Positions 11,988-21,879 of a DNA stretch of 64,000 nt are shown here, one piece after another (position 1 is the first letter of the stretch; the number at the start of each line of letters is the position of its first letter). The position numbers were made by a program, and so were the translations under genes. The stretch lies in assembly GCF_040954835.1 (NCBI RefSeq), contig NC_090711.1:8935501-8999500 (forward strand), given 5' to 3'. This DNA is from Lepisosteus oculatus (Eukaryota > Chordata > Actinopteri > Semionotiformes > Lepisosteidae). The notes below the pieces were generated by a model that did no database searches, was not told the DNA's origin, and saw only the letters and a program-made list of their open reading frames with translations.

Positions 11988-14900
11988 CTTTTAAACAGAG
12001 TAAAAATGAAAGTTAGATATGTATCATAGACAAAATAAATATGGAGGCAACACATACCAGTGATTTATTTCTAATTCATTATTAGACTGTTCTTATTATA
12101 CACCAATATATTTCATTACTGTCGTACAAAAGAGAGGGCTATTACACCAATGGTATTTCAGGCTTTCAGTGTACTATTACAAATCTGTATTGATGCTGAG
12201 AAAGCGTCTTCAAGCATTTACAGACTAAACAAATCTGTAACAACATTACAGATTGAAAAGACACTACCTTGCAGGGGAAACTAGAGTTAAAGCAAGGCAC
12301 CTGGCAGAAGGTGTCACAAATCTTGATTCCTCCCTACGTACCCCAGCGCAGGTGGCTGAGCCTCTCTCCCAGCAGGTACAGGGGTGCCAAGGCGAGGGCG
12401 GAGCCTGCCAGGAACAGCATCAGCCCTGCGGGGCTGAGCTGGGCAAGGATGGGGTACACCCAGATCCCCGAGGCATGGTGAACCCACAGCAACCTACAGC
12501 ACAGGCAGAGAGAAACCCAGAGAGGGGGAGAGAGTTGGGAGTGAGAGACACACACTTCCATCATTGTTAAAGAAAAAAGCCGAACTGTGCACTGTAAATA
12601 TATAGCATTCATTCAAGGAGCTAAGAATGTCGAAATTGAAGTTTAGAATGCCATATTACATGGTTTTTAGGGTTTTCAAAAGAGATACGGAGATTCAAAA
12701 GTCCATTTCTTAAATTAAATAAGTCCTGTGACAGTAACAAAACAATTCAAACATGCTGAAGGAAAAAAGTAAGATTGGCTGAAGGATTATTCGGTCCCAA
12801 CTGAACTTTTTGCATAGATTCAAAAAGATCAATTCTGATGTTCCTGTTGATCTTGAATAATTAGACTACCTTACTTTTTAAAAACTACAACAAGAACAGT
12901 TAAATCATGCAAGGAGTGATTATCAATGAGAAAGCAAATCACATAAGAACCGTGGTTTTATGGATCCATTATATTAACAAAAATACATATATATGATACA
13001 TACAGTATTACAGTTTGCGTTAAATTAACTTTGATATCAATTTAAGGAAATATCAAATACTACAGTATCACTTTAACCTACACTTCTCCACTTTTACACA
13101 AAACATGCTGAGCCTTTTAAGTGTAGAACAATAGCACTACCAGGCCAGGTATATGGCAGAGAAGAAAGCCAAACCAAAAATGCCCTTCTTCTTGCTGGGA
13201 TACCGGTGGGGTTGTAGGTACAGCTGCACCAGCAGCAGAGGCAGGATCACAGTGTGCTGTAAAGAGAAGGGCGAGATGGCCTTTAGTCAGCATTACTTCA
13301 CTAAGTACCTTAAACAGTGCTTAGAATATATGAACTGAAAGTCCTGAAACCTCTGTTCCAAGCTCTCTTAACTGGTGACTGGATTGTGGGCACAAAGTGA
13401 TAAAACGTAAAAGAAGAAGGGTATTAGACCTCATCGTTGAGGTCATCATTGAACCAATACACAACAAACTGTCTTCTTATAGGTCCTGTTCTTCAAAGAA
13501 ACTACCATGTTGAAAGATATTCTTTTTTAAATTCTTGAAGTGCAGCATTTTAAAATTCCTGCATTTGACTTCTTTTTTCTTCTACACTCGCTGGATAAGT
13601 GCAGTGACACCTTGTAATTTGTACAGGGGCTGTACAGGGGTTTTCCCAAAGGAAGCAGCATTGCTACAGGCACAGTTTATCGGTGTGATCTGCATTTCAC
13701 GGGACAGTACTCACCATGGCATGGTTGAGCCAGGCAGGGATGATGTCGTCTAGATATTTTGGGTAGACAAGTTCCCGGTCGTAGGCGTAAATCAACCAGA
13801 AGGACAGGAAAACAAACTGCAGGGTGTACAAGATGTGAAGGATGGAGTTAAGAGAAGAGTTCAGTTACTTAATGTCAGGAGTGCAGCCTGAGAAGTACAC
13901 TATAAAGTCAGGCAAACATACAGTAGTTGGTGGTTATTTTAATTCCCTAACTGAATATCTATAAGGAATATTCTTCGTGCCTTTATGTACTTTAATACAT
14001 GTGTATGTTGTAATGAAATGTATGACCTTCATGTAATTTAACAATGTCTTATCCTAACAACACAATGAAATGTCTTAATGTACAACATTTACCATAACAT
14101 ACCAAATGGCTTTGAGGAGTTTTGTTATATATTGCATTGTTAATAAATATAATAGTTACATTCACACGAGAGAACTCAAGGGGAAGGCCATCTGAAACAT
14201 TTGAATACAGAAATAAATGTATAGAATATAAACCTGTATATAGCTGAGCACAGAAAACACTGAAAATAAACCTGATTCACCCACAAGGGTGTGAATAACT
14301 TACACAAACACACACACACAGCTGTTCTTTTTTGTGTGTCCCAGTGGTGGTTAACACTGCCTCACAGCTCTTGGGTTACCAGGGTGGAATTGTGCAATGT
14401 GGGGGTTTTGCTCTAGTATTCCAGTTTCCTCCCCAAACCCAAAGACTTCCTGGCTATTTAAACTCGTATCTCTGTATCTCTGAATGTGTGTACATCTGTA
14501 TTCTGCCTCACCCCCACTTTCTTACAGCAAATCTGCATTGTTGCTAGCAGTTACAGAAAAAAGAATGGATGCTTCTTTTTTTCATTATTGAGTGTGAGAA
14601 GACGAAGGGTCATTATTTCCCACGCATTTTCAACGTTTCTGTTTTTTTTTAACGTGCAAAATAAAGTGGAAACATAGAGGCTTATCAGTTTATCTGTCAA
14701 TCGCTCGAGAAGACACGCGATAAAGACCACTGGTGCTCACCGTGCCCACGGGAAACACCAACACGGTGAAGACGGTGTCTCTCAAACGGGTGACGAAGGA
14801 GGAAGTACCCGCACGGACCACGTCAATCACAAAGCAGAGCCCGAAGAACACAGTTTGCATAACCTACAGGAGAAAAGAGTCGAGGACAGGATTGCGTTGC

Positions 14901-15553
14901 TCGTTACAGTTCAATGCAAAGCATACATTACACGCAATACTAACAATAAATGCGTTTAAAACGCCATTTTCAACACCATCCACGTTTATTATTTTCGTCA
15001 CTCCTCTATCCCTATAGGGAGCAAATTCTAAGTTAACAAACAACAAATGCAATTTGTTTTTACACAATCCATTTGTGCAAGTCTTACACGACACTTTTAA
15101 AATATTTAATACCACACAATTTAGCTATATAAATACGTATTGCAATGTGTCTTTAAACTTTTAGAATCGCTTTAGTTACGATGACGCAATGTTACCACCC
15201 AATATTGTTTGCAAAAGTATTGCTGTTTGCCGTTATTGAACAGCGACAAAGTTTCCAGAAACTTCACTGACACCGATGTGACTGAGTAACGATTGAAGTG
15301 TAAATGCACCCGTGCTTTCTTAAAATGATCCAACAAGATAAACTGTGCTACAAAGTCACTAGTATGTTATCTATGCAACTTAACTTACAAGATTTATAAA
15401 TGTCAGGTACTTCCATCGACCTCCGTAAGACCTTGCTCCTGGGTGTCTTTTTGATATCTCCAAGGAGCAGTTGTGCCACAGGGTGAAAATATACCACCCA
15501 AAAATGCAAAAATGAATGAGCCGGTGACACTTCAAGTTCACTGAAGCTGCCAT
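11965..15553 (-). CDS. AIG1/ADTRP-family membrane hydrolase, six exons
   Basis: Proteins of this family are multi-pass membrane threonine hydrolases that cleave fatty-acid esters of hydroxy fatty acids; ADTRP also affects TFPI in endothelium. Minus-strand coding exons are 15389-15553, 14741-14863, 13715-13816, 13141-13256, 12342-12493 and, tentatively, 11965-11987. All junctions are GT/AG and in frame, giving about 226 aa (human ADTRP 230, AIG1 238). Visible landmarks are [75 protein letters not shown] and [14 protein letters not shown]. The family's catalytic Thr and His correspond to Thr51 and His131. Some stretches match ADTRP better (YPSKK, LLGE.L.H..WG), others AIG1 (WVHH..G.WVYP), so I give no symbol; it may be a third paralogue. 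The start is the first in-frame ATG, preceded by a short overlapping uORF. The C-terminal exon is the weakest part. Confidence 0.88.
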
Positions 15554-15567
15554 TTCTCTACTTCCAT
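15538..15567 (-). promoter_or_regulatory. Upstream ORF overlapping the AIG1/ADTRP-like start
   Basis: An ATG at 15567 on the minus strand starts a nine-codon frame (MEVEKWQLQ) ending in TGA at 15538-15540. It overlaps the main ATG (15553) in another frame and stops 16 nt past it. If the transcript starts upstream of 15567, ribosomes would meet this ATG first, which could lower translation of the main frame. Whether it lies in the mature 5' UTR is not shown by the sequence. Confidence 0.5.
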
Positions 15568-16504
15568 GTGAGATGTACCAATTGTTTCAGAGGGTAGAAT
15601 ATACGTCATTCTTTGGGTAAATGCAAAACGCGGTAATAAAATAAGCCATATTTCTCAATATAAGTGTATATTAACCGCAAATAATTATTATTACCTAAAA
15701 TAAAATATTTTACATGTTAAAAAAAGACAAAGGCGATGTATTCACCAAGATATTATCATGTATGTCCCCAGTTGAATGTGCAGTGCTTAGGGGTGGGTGG
15801 AGTTTGTGCTTTAAGATTTTTGCATCCTCACATTCAGGAAAGGGTTGTGCACGTGTTAAGGACATATAATCCCATTAGTAGACCGTGTATCCTTATCGTA
15901 CTTTTACACAGGATTTGTGGACCGGATTACAATAGCACGTCAATCTGTTTAGAGTGGATTTCACCAAACAAATATTCAAGTAAATTTGCAAACATCCTTC
16001 TGTTTCACTTTTAGAATCAATACGTACAAAACTGCGCACATCCTTGAAGGTTTCCAAGCCAGGTCTATTGCTTTGAATACTACGGTTTGGCGACGGAATT
16101 ACGGTTGCTATGAAATAGATGTTAGCAGTTTAGAAAGAATTTGAAAGAATTATCGGTTAAGCCCTTTGAATAAGGCTTTGAATAGCCTCAGTAATACCTC
16201 CTTAGAGTCTACATAAGATGTTGTAACAGGATTCACAATTCGTTATTTTTAGATCAACAAAACACTTGCCGAAGTGTTCTTTGTAGTATGTTTTAGTTTT
16301 AGAAGTGTTACGGTTACAGTTTTGGTTAGAGGTATGGCTATTGTTTCATTTAAAAACTAAATCTATCTGTTTAGATCCCCAAATCCTTATTGGAATGAAA
16401 CCTTCAAGCAGTTTGCGTTGTTTGCTGTTTTCATCAAACAGCTGATTGTGTTGGTTGGCAATAGCATTATCACAGAGACTCGTGAGATGCCCGTCTGAAA
16501 TAGG

Positions 16505-16557
16505 TTTGAGTGTTAATGAAACACTCAAAATTGGGTTATCAGCTGGTCGATAACCCA
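16505..16557. repeat. Two adjacent perfect hairpins
   Basis: The first hairpin has 10-bp arms TTTGAGTGTT (16505-16514) and AACACTCAAA (16520-16529) around a 5-nt loop. Two bases later a second begins, with 9-bp arms TGGGTTATC (16532-16540) and GATAACCCA (16549-16557) around an 8-nt loop. Both arms pair perfectly. The flanks (about 16460-16500 and 16568-16610) look weakly alike as diverged direct repeats, suggesting part of a non-autonomous transposon, but I cannot name it. Confidence 0.6.
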
Positions 16558-17204
16558 CTGTTTATGGGAATGTTATCGTTGCAGCTTGTGAGGTGCAAAT
16601 TTGAGGCAGCTTGGCTTGTTGATGGAGTTTGCCGAGTTTCAATTCAGCAAGCGCAGAACTCCCACAGACATATGGAGTTTGACCTGGCAGAACAAAATAC
16701 CGTTCAGATGGCGATCTTAGTTTACACAAAGCGCCAGCGCAATTTTAATTGTATGCTCACTTGAATGGTGGTTACTATGTAAGGATTTTAAAAATCGTTC
16801 CAATTACTTGACACGTTTCACTGATATGGCTCCATGTTCCAAAGTCTAAAACTCTTTACATTTCTCACAATTTTCTAAAGTGACGAGAAACGTGTGATGA
16901 TTGCATTCCATTTCACGGAACTGGGTTTGTGATAACCGCACGTCAACTTTCATACAGACTACAGTCATCACCAATCTGGGAAACAGATGTCACCTGGCTG
17001 TTGCACCATGGGCAGGCAAGCATCTGAATCAAGATGGTGGCGATGCACAGCAGATATGATAGTTAGTAAAACGGCCAATAGTTTATGATAAGAACCTGAT
17101 ATCTACTACCTCTTGCAGGGAGTCAGAGAGCTTATGAGAATCTAGATTCTGTGGCAAGCTCCGTGGGTGTGACAAAGACCTGTGGGTTCTCTGCAATGAA
17201 TTTA

Positions 17205-17260
17205 GCCAGGATGCCAGAGTTAACACCTCTAATCTTACAAATAATGCTGTGAGACCTATC
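17205..17260 (-). repeat. SINE3-like fragment
   Basis: AATTTAGCCAGGATGCCAGA followed by GTTAACACCTCTAATCTTAC parallels AATTTGGCCAGGACGC...CCCTACTCCTTTCGAG in the body of the 5S-derived SINE at 4375-4845. The orientation is the same as that copy and the divergence is high. Limits are approximate. Confidence 0.5.
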
Positions 17261-17660
17261 TGAAATGACTAAGTAGTCAGGAACTTGATTTTATCTCTCA
17301 TCTGCACCTCCTACAGCAGTTTCTCCAGTCACCATTGATTTTTTTTAGTTCTGAAGAAAAGAGTTCCACCTACTAGTCCACCAACTCCACATACAACAGC
17401 AGCCTGGTATTTCTTCAACACCTGCTTCCCGGTACTGAACTGGCCCCTTCATGCTCAGCTTGCTCTCTTGTCTCGTAATGCACTTGCATATTGCTGCTTC
17501 CTTTTGTGTGTTGGAATGCTGGAGCCATTTGCACAGTCATTTGCAGGAACTTCACCATAGGCTTCAGCCAAAATTCAGCTGAATATTCCTAGTGAGGAGA
17601 GTAGTCTCCAGTTGCCATGCCAACACAAGCCTTGCCATTTAAACTGCTAAAGGGTAAAAG
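17260..17660 (-). pseudogene. Possible gene relic, unidentified
   Basis: On the minus strand, a frame starting with ATG near 17555 (MVKFLQMTVQMAPAFQHTKG...) runs to a stop near 17420. Reading then continues in a shifted frame as KQVLKKYQAAVVCGVGGLVG followed by GTLFFRTKKNQW-stop. The second part looks like a hydrophobic glycine-rich membrane segment followed by a basic tail, as in small tail-anchored proteins. The frame change and lack of introns would fit a processed pseudogene, but I do not recognise the parent and the pattern may be chance. Confidence 0.25.
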
Positions 17661-18281
17661 CCCTCAGTTGCCTTGGTAACAAAAATGCTGAGGAGTGCAT
17701 CAGTAAAAGTAATATTAAAACTATTAGTTTACTCATACTGTTAACTAATGGTTGGAATTATTTGTGCAGGAGGTTGATTTACTTATCCATTATCCGTGGT
17801 GTATTGACCCATAGGTGAAGTGAGTATGTGACAATGATAATTACAATATGATAAAAATCAGTATTGTGTACAAGAAATTAAATTTGCCTACTGGTGAGCA
17901 TACCTTATTTCAAATTGACTTATGGATTACAAAAGACTGTATGTTAGATATTACTTCTTATTTAATTTTGCAAAACTGTAAGTTTGTGGAGAAACATTTC
18001 TAACATTCATTTAGAATTCATACTTATCATAAAAAATAAGGACTGAAAATAAATTGAGTAATCAAACATTCACAGAATGTTGACTCCTGCAGCAATATAA
18101 TTTGTTTCTGCTGCTACAAAAAGAAACTGCTGGTATAATTGTATTTTATCAGTGTAAAATTTATAATGTTTGTCTTTTCTGTAACATATTTTAATGTGTA
18201 GGGGGTTTGAAGGTGGTAGACAGTATTGTACTGTAAACACATTTAAAATGAATTCGAATTGCAGTCACACATATAATCACA

Positions 18282-18659
18282 TTACTGAGATGCGAATGGC
18301 AACATCGCAGCAGTCCTGTAATTCACTGAATTGGAAAATGAAAGTTTTCTTACTCTAGTAGCAGGGGCTATCAAAGAGTTAAATACCATGCTTGTGTAAT
18401 TCAAAGTAGAATCCCACATAACTGCTCTTAGTGAATGATTAATTAGCTTCCTATAAACATCCATAGGCAAGAATTGTTCGACTTGTAAATGGGGCTTAAA
18501 CAGAATAGGCATACAAGTGTGAAGGTTACAAAATGTTTCCTTTTGAAAGGCAAGTTGCTCTGGATGAAGTGCTTTTAACTGTTGCTCTAGGTGCACCAGT
18601 GCTTTTGGAAGTGCTGCAGCCCAGCTTCTGGAGAGAGATGCCGTCACCACAGCAAGCAT
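18282..18659 (-). CDS. Unidentified 125-codon open frame, possible exon or relic
   Basis: The ATG at 18657-18659 opens 125 codons to a stop at 18282-18284. Composition looks protein-like for an AT-rich intergenic region: AALPKALVHLEQQLKALHPE, then QLAFQKETFCNLHTCMPILF and FLPMDVYRKLINHSL. It begins with a possible acceptor (TCTCTCTCCAG near 18620-18630), so it might be an exon rather than a whole gene. I recognise no domain and no partner exon nearby. The frame may be a decayed mobile element or a chance open frame. Confidence 0.25.
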   Translation of the reverse strand: MLAVVTASLSRSWAAALPKALVHLEQQLKALHPEQLAFQKETFCNLHTCMPILFKPHLQVEQFLPMDVYRKLINHSLRAVMWDSTLNYTSMVFNSLIAPATRVRKLSFSNSVNYRTAAMLPFASQ

Positions 18660-19150
18660 GAAGGGCTGAACACCAGCATCCTACAGTACATCTCCACACT
18701 GCTACAGCCCCAGCTTTCGATCAGGGTAGTTCTCACTGCGCCTTTTCAACGGAGCCAGGATTAACATACTGTACCCCAATTCTAATTCATATATTACTCA
18801 GAAATATGTCTTTGGATCACAACTTAGTTATGGAAAGTTGTCATTTAGTTTGTCAAGCACACTATCAGTGAAGAGAGTTTAAAAAAAGGAGAAAAAACGT
18901 GTACAAAAACAAATTATAATTTGAGACAAACACAGTGTCATTGGGGAGGCACAGTCGTTAGTATTGCTGCCGCACAGCACTGCAGCACTGGATTCTGTTC
19001 CTGGGGGGCCGTCTGTGTGGAATTGCTCAGCATGTTCACCCCATCTTTGTGTGGGTGTCCTCCGGGTGCTCCCGTTTCTTCCCACAGTCCACAGACATGC
19101 TGGTAGATTAATTGGCATCTATGAAAATTGGCCCCTGATGTCAGCATTTG

Positions 19151-19626
19151 TGTCACGATTATAGTCCCTCCTCCTTAAGGGGGCTCCAGCCCTTTCACTT
19201 CAGACTTAATTCTGTGCACCTGACCCCTTTCCCAGCCCACCTTAAAAGCCAGGCGCTGACGTTCAGCCTGGCTCTGCATCTGGTTTCCGCACTGTGCGAG
19301 TCCGGGACCTGGAAGCGCCTGGTCCCGTTAAGGTTTTAACCTCTGTTCCTGTTCCTGTTCCTGTTCCCGTTCCTGTTCCTGTTCCTGTTCCTGTTCCTGT
19401 TCCTGTTCGGATGGATCACCTGGCTATGGACTTTCTTGCGTTTTTTGGATTCCCTCTATGGATTACTTTTGGATTGTTTGCCTCGGCCACACCTCCCCCA
19501 TGCACCAGCGCACTTTGGACACCCCCCGTTTTCAGCCCCGTATTCCTGCATGACTTTTTCCTAGTGTTTCCCCACTTCTTCGGATTGTGTCGTCCGCATA
19601 GGGTCCGGAAAGAACTGTTCGTTACA
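19151..19626 (+). mobile_element. Solo LTR of an LTR retrotransposon
   Basis: This 476-bp insert begins TGTCACGA and ends TCGTTACA, so it has TG...CA ends and 8-bp terminal inverted repeats with one mismatch. It is flanked by a perfect 5-bp target duplication, ATTTG at 19146-19150 and 19627-19631. It has no internal coding region, as expected when two LTRs recombine and leave one. It sits inside a SINE, so it inserted later. It carries an 11-unit CTGTTC-type repeat. Orientation is arbitrary; retroelement family not determined. Confidence 0.82.
19343..19408 (+). repeat. (CTGTTC)11 hexanucleotide tandem repeat
   Basis: Eleven head-to-tail CTGTTC units, one carrying a T-to-C change (CCGTTC). 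It lies inside the solo LTR. Units are almost identical, so length is likely to vary between individuals. Confidence 0.95.
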
Positions 19627-19744
19627 ATTTGTGTCTGTGTGTGCCCTGTGATAGACTAGTGTGTGTCCTACCTTGCTCCCAATGCTTCCTCGAATAGGCT
19701 CCCCAGATCACCGTGACCCTGAATTGGATAAGTGGTAAATAAAA

Positions 19745-21860
19745 GTGAGGGGAGGTTGTGAAACGTTTTTTATTAGCAGCCAGTTAAATTCACAGTTTGT
19801 GAAATGTTTTAGCAAACAGTACAAATTGTACTTATATTTGGAATTACATTTCGTTTGCTAGTTTAATACATTGTTTAACCATGTTGACTTTGCTGTGCTT
19901 GTAACTGTGCCATTCAGGCTGTACAGGGAACTGCAGCAGATGCCAAATGAAGATACTGAACTGAATTTCAGATCTGGAGATAGGAATGAAACAGAAGCAT
20001 TCTTAAACTAACTGTATTTCAACCATCTCACATGGGCAATGCCTGTTCTGTATTAAAGGGGGACATTACCAAGTTACTGCCAGTTTCAGAACTGAGAGCA
20101 GACGTTTTGTGTAAGCTTGTTCATAAGATGGAGGTGAAGGCTGAATGAATTCTAATATCCTGTCCTTTATGGCAGAGAACATAGAAACAACAGACTTCTA
20201 TCGTGGTGCCATTAGCTGAAACCAGAGAAATTGGGAGGGACAGAAATGAAAGAGAGAAGGGGAAAGAAAGACAACTTCCTTTTCCCTCCCTTCCTCTTAA
20301 GACATCCTCTGTTTTACTCAATAGCTCCCTCAGAAACATGAAGGATGTGTTGTTTCCTTTTTTAATGTCTTTAATATCACAAGCTGGTATAGAGGCTCAT
20401 AAAACACATCATGAACATCGTTGCGAAACAAAGCTGAAAATAAAATGAAAAAATAATCAGAAGACTGCAGCACTTTAAATCTCAGAAATCCTTCAAATCC
20501 CTTCATAAGGTGTCACATTAAACTGCCCAGATCTAGTCTGAAATGTATGAGACGCAGAGAATTTATACTGAACCCTTGAGCCAATTTACCTCACAATCTT
20601 ATAGTTCTTAGAAAATTTTTTGACAGATTGAGGGAACATACCCTGATTTGCTTTAATAAACGAGAACATTTTGTAAAAAAATCTTTCTATTTTTCACCAT
20701 GACACTGGGTGAAATTAATAATTCTTATGTAGCCTTAGAGAATTTAGTGAAGATGCGAGGTCATGTCACCTAGCTTCATCCATTCTCCTGCTGTTTTGGA
20801 ATACTATGTTTTAAATTTCTGTTTTATTTTTGACATGTGGAATTTAAATATTTTTTTCTTTTTTCTACCTCTACAATCTGAAATTCACTGATGTTAACCA
20901 GCTTGGCTTGCTATTACGACCTACAGTATAAAGCAGAGACATGAGGACTGTTGTACATGCTCCTCCAAAATGCACAATTGCCTGAGTCACTCCCCATTTT
21001 CCACAGTTTGTGTCAGACAATGCTTTACAAAACAGTTAACACTGGATGAGTGATGCGACAGTCAGCAGTAACACAGTAGCACTATTGTCTGACAGGTTCC
21101 AGGTGGCAATATTGTGGCAGCCTGAAGATACGCATGAGCAGCTCAACCTATCCAACAGAAGACCCACTGTCACATAGCCCTGACTCAAAACAGTGATGTC
21201 TGGATTGCACGTCTCTAAAATACTTTTATTGCTCTAGTCCCTGAACCTGGATCTTATTTAAAAATTTTGTAAGTAGGCATTACTTTTCCAACACAGTTCT
21301 CAATTCCTTCTATCCAGTGTCAGCTCCTACTGCCCAGTACTGATTGAGAACACATTACATTGGTTCTGGGAAGTAATCTAATGTAACACACATTGAATCA
21401 AATGTCTTGTGTTTTTATTTTGGTACATATCGCTTTTATCTCACATTGTCCAGTGTTCAAGAGGTAACGATAAATAATTTCTGATTGTTCTTCTTTATTT
21501 CTCGCGTCATAAGAGCACCGACTATATGCACATCAAGACAATGAAAGCTTTTCAGTGCAATGGAGACATTTGAATGTCCTAAACTGAATCACCAGTACTT
21601 AAAGTCCTCAATAAATATGAATCATACTGAATTTTTTCCATTCCTCCAGCCTGCCTCTTCTTTTATCAGGTTACTATTCTCTGTGTTCTGGTAATGTTTT
21701 GGTCAGATCATAATTGTTTATTTATTCTAATTTATTAATTGGTTGAGATTGATGTAATGTTTGATTTCTTTTTTTTTTTTTCTGGGACATTCTGTACAGT
21801 CCTAAACATGTCCCCTTGTCTACACCCACGCAGAACAGCAGTAGCTAGCATGAGGCAGAA
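19745..21860. other. Intergenic, no gene seen
   Basis: AT-rich sequence with no recognisable gene or well-bounded repeat. A T-run lies at about 21768-21781. Open frames around 20121-20448 overlap on both strands over purine/pyrimidine-rich sequence and are not credible genes. Confidence 0.35.
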
Positions 21861-21879
21861 AAAATAAAACGAAATGGCA

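Larger units (their letters stand above)
15600..18940. other. Intergenic between the AIG1/ADTRP-like gene and the first SINE
   Basis: No secure gene. It holds two perfect hairpins (16505-16557), a SINE3-like fragment (about 17205-17260) and two stretches with coding-like open frames on the minus strand (17260-17660 and 18282-18659) that I cannot identify; these are entered separately. The rest is AT-rich with no clear feature. Confidence 0.4.
18942..19742 (+). repeat. tRNA-type SINE, split by a solo LTR
   Basis: The 5' part, 18942-19150, has the typical fish SINE order: GGGAGGCACAGTCGTTAGTA, GCTGCCGCACAGCAC, CTTTGTGTGGGTGTCCTCCG, TTCTTCCCACAGTCCACAGA, CATGCTGGTAGATTAATTGG. The 3' part, about 19632-19742, resumes with GTGCCCTGTGATAGACTAGT and ends with CGTGACCCTGAATTGGATAA. 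The 19151-19626 insert interrupts it, with ATTTG repeated on both sides. Related antisense copies are at 24757-25085, 48055-48408, 54343-54645 and 59283-59548. Confidence 0.85.

Noticed and set aside
18921-19659. Open frames including the PVPVPV repeat protein at 19294-19659
   Set aside because: They are translations of the SINE, the solo LTR and its hexamer array.
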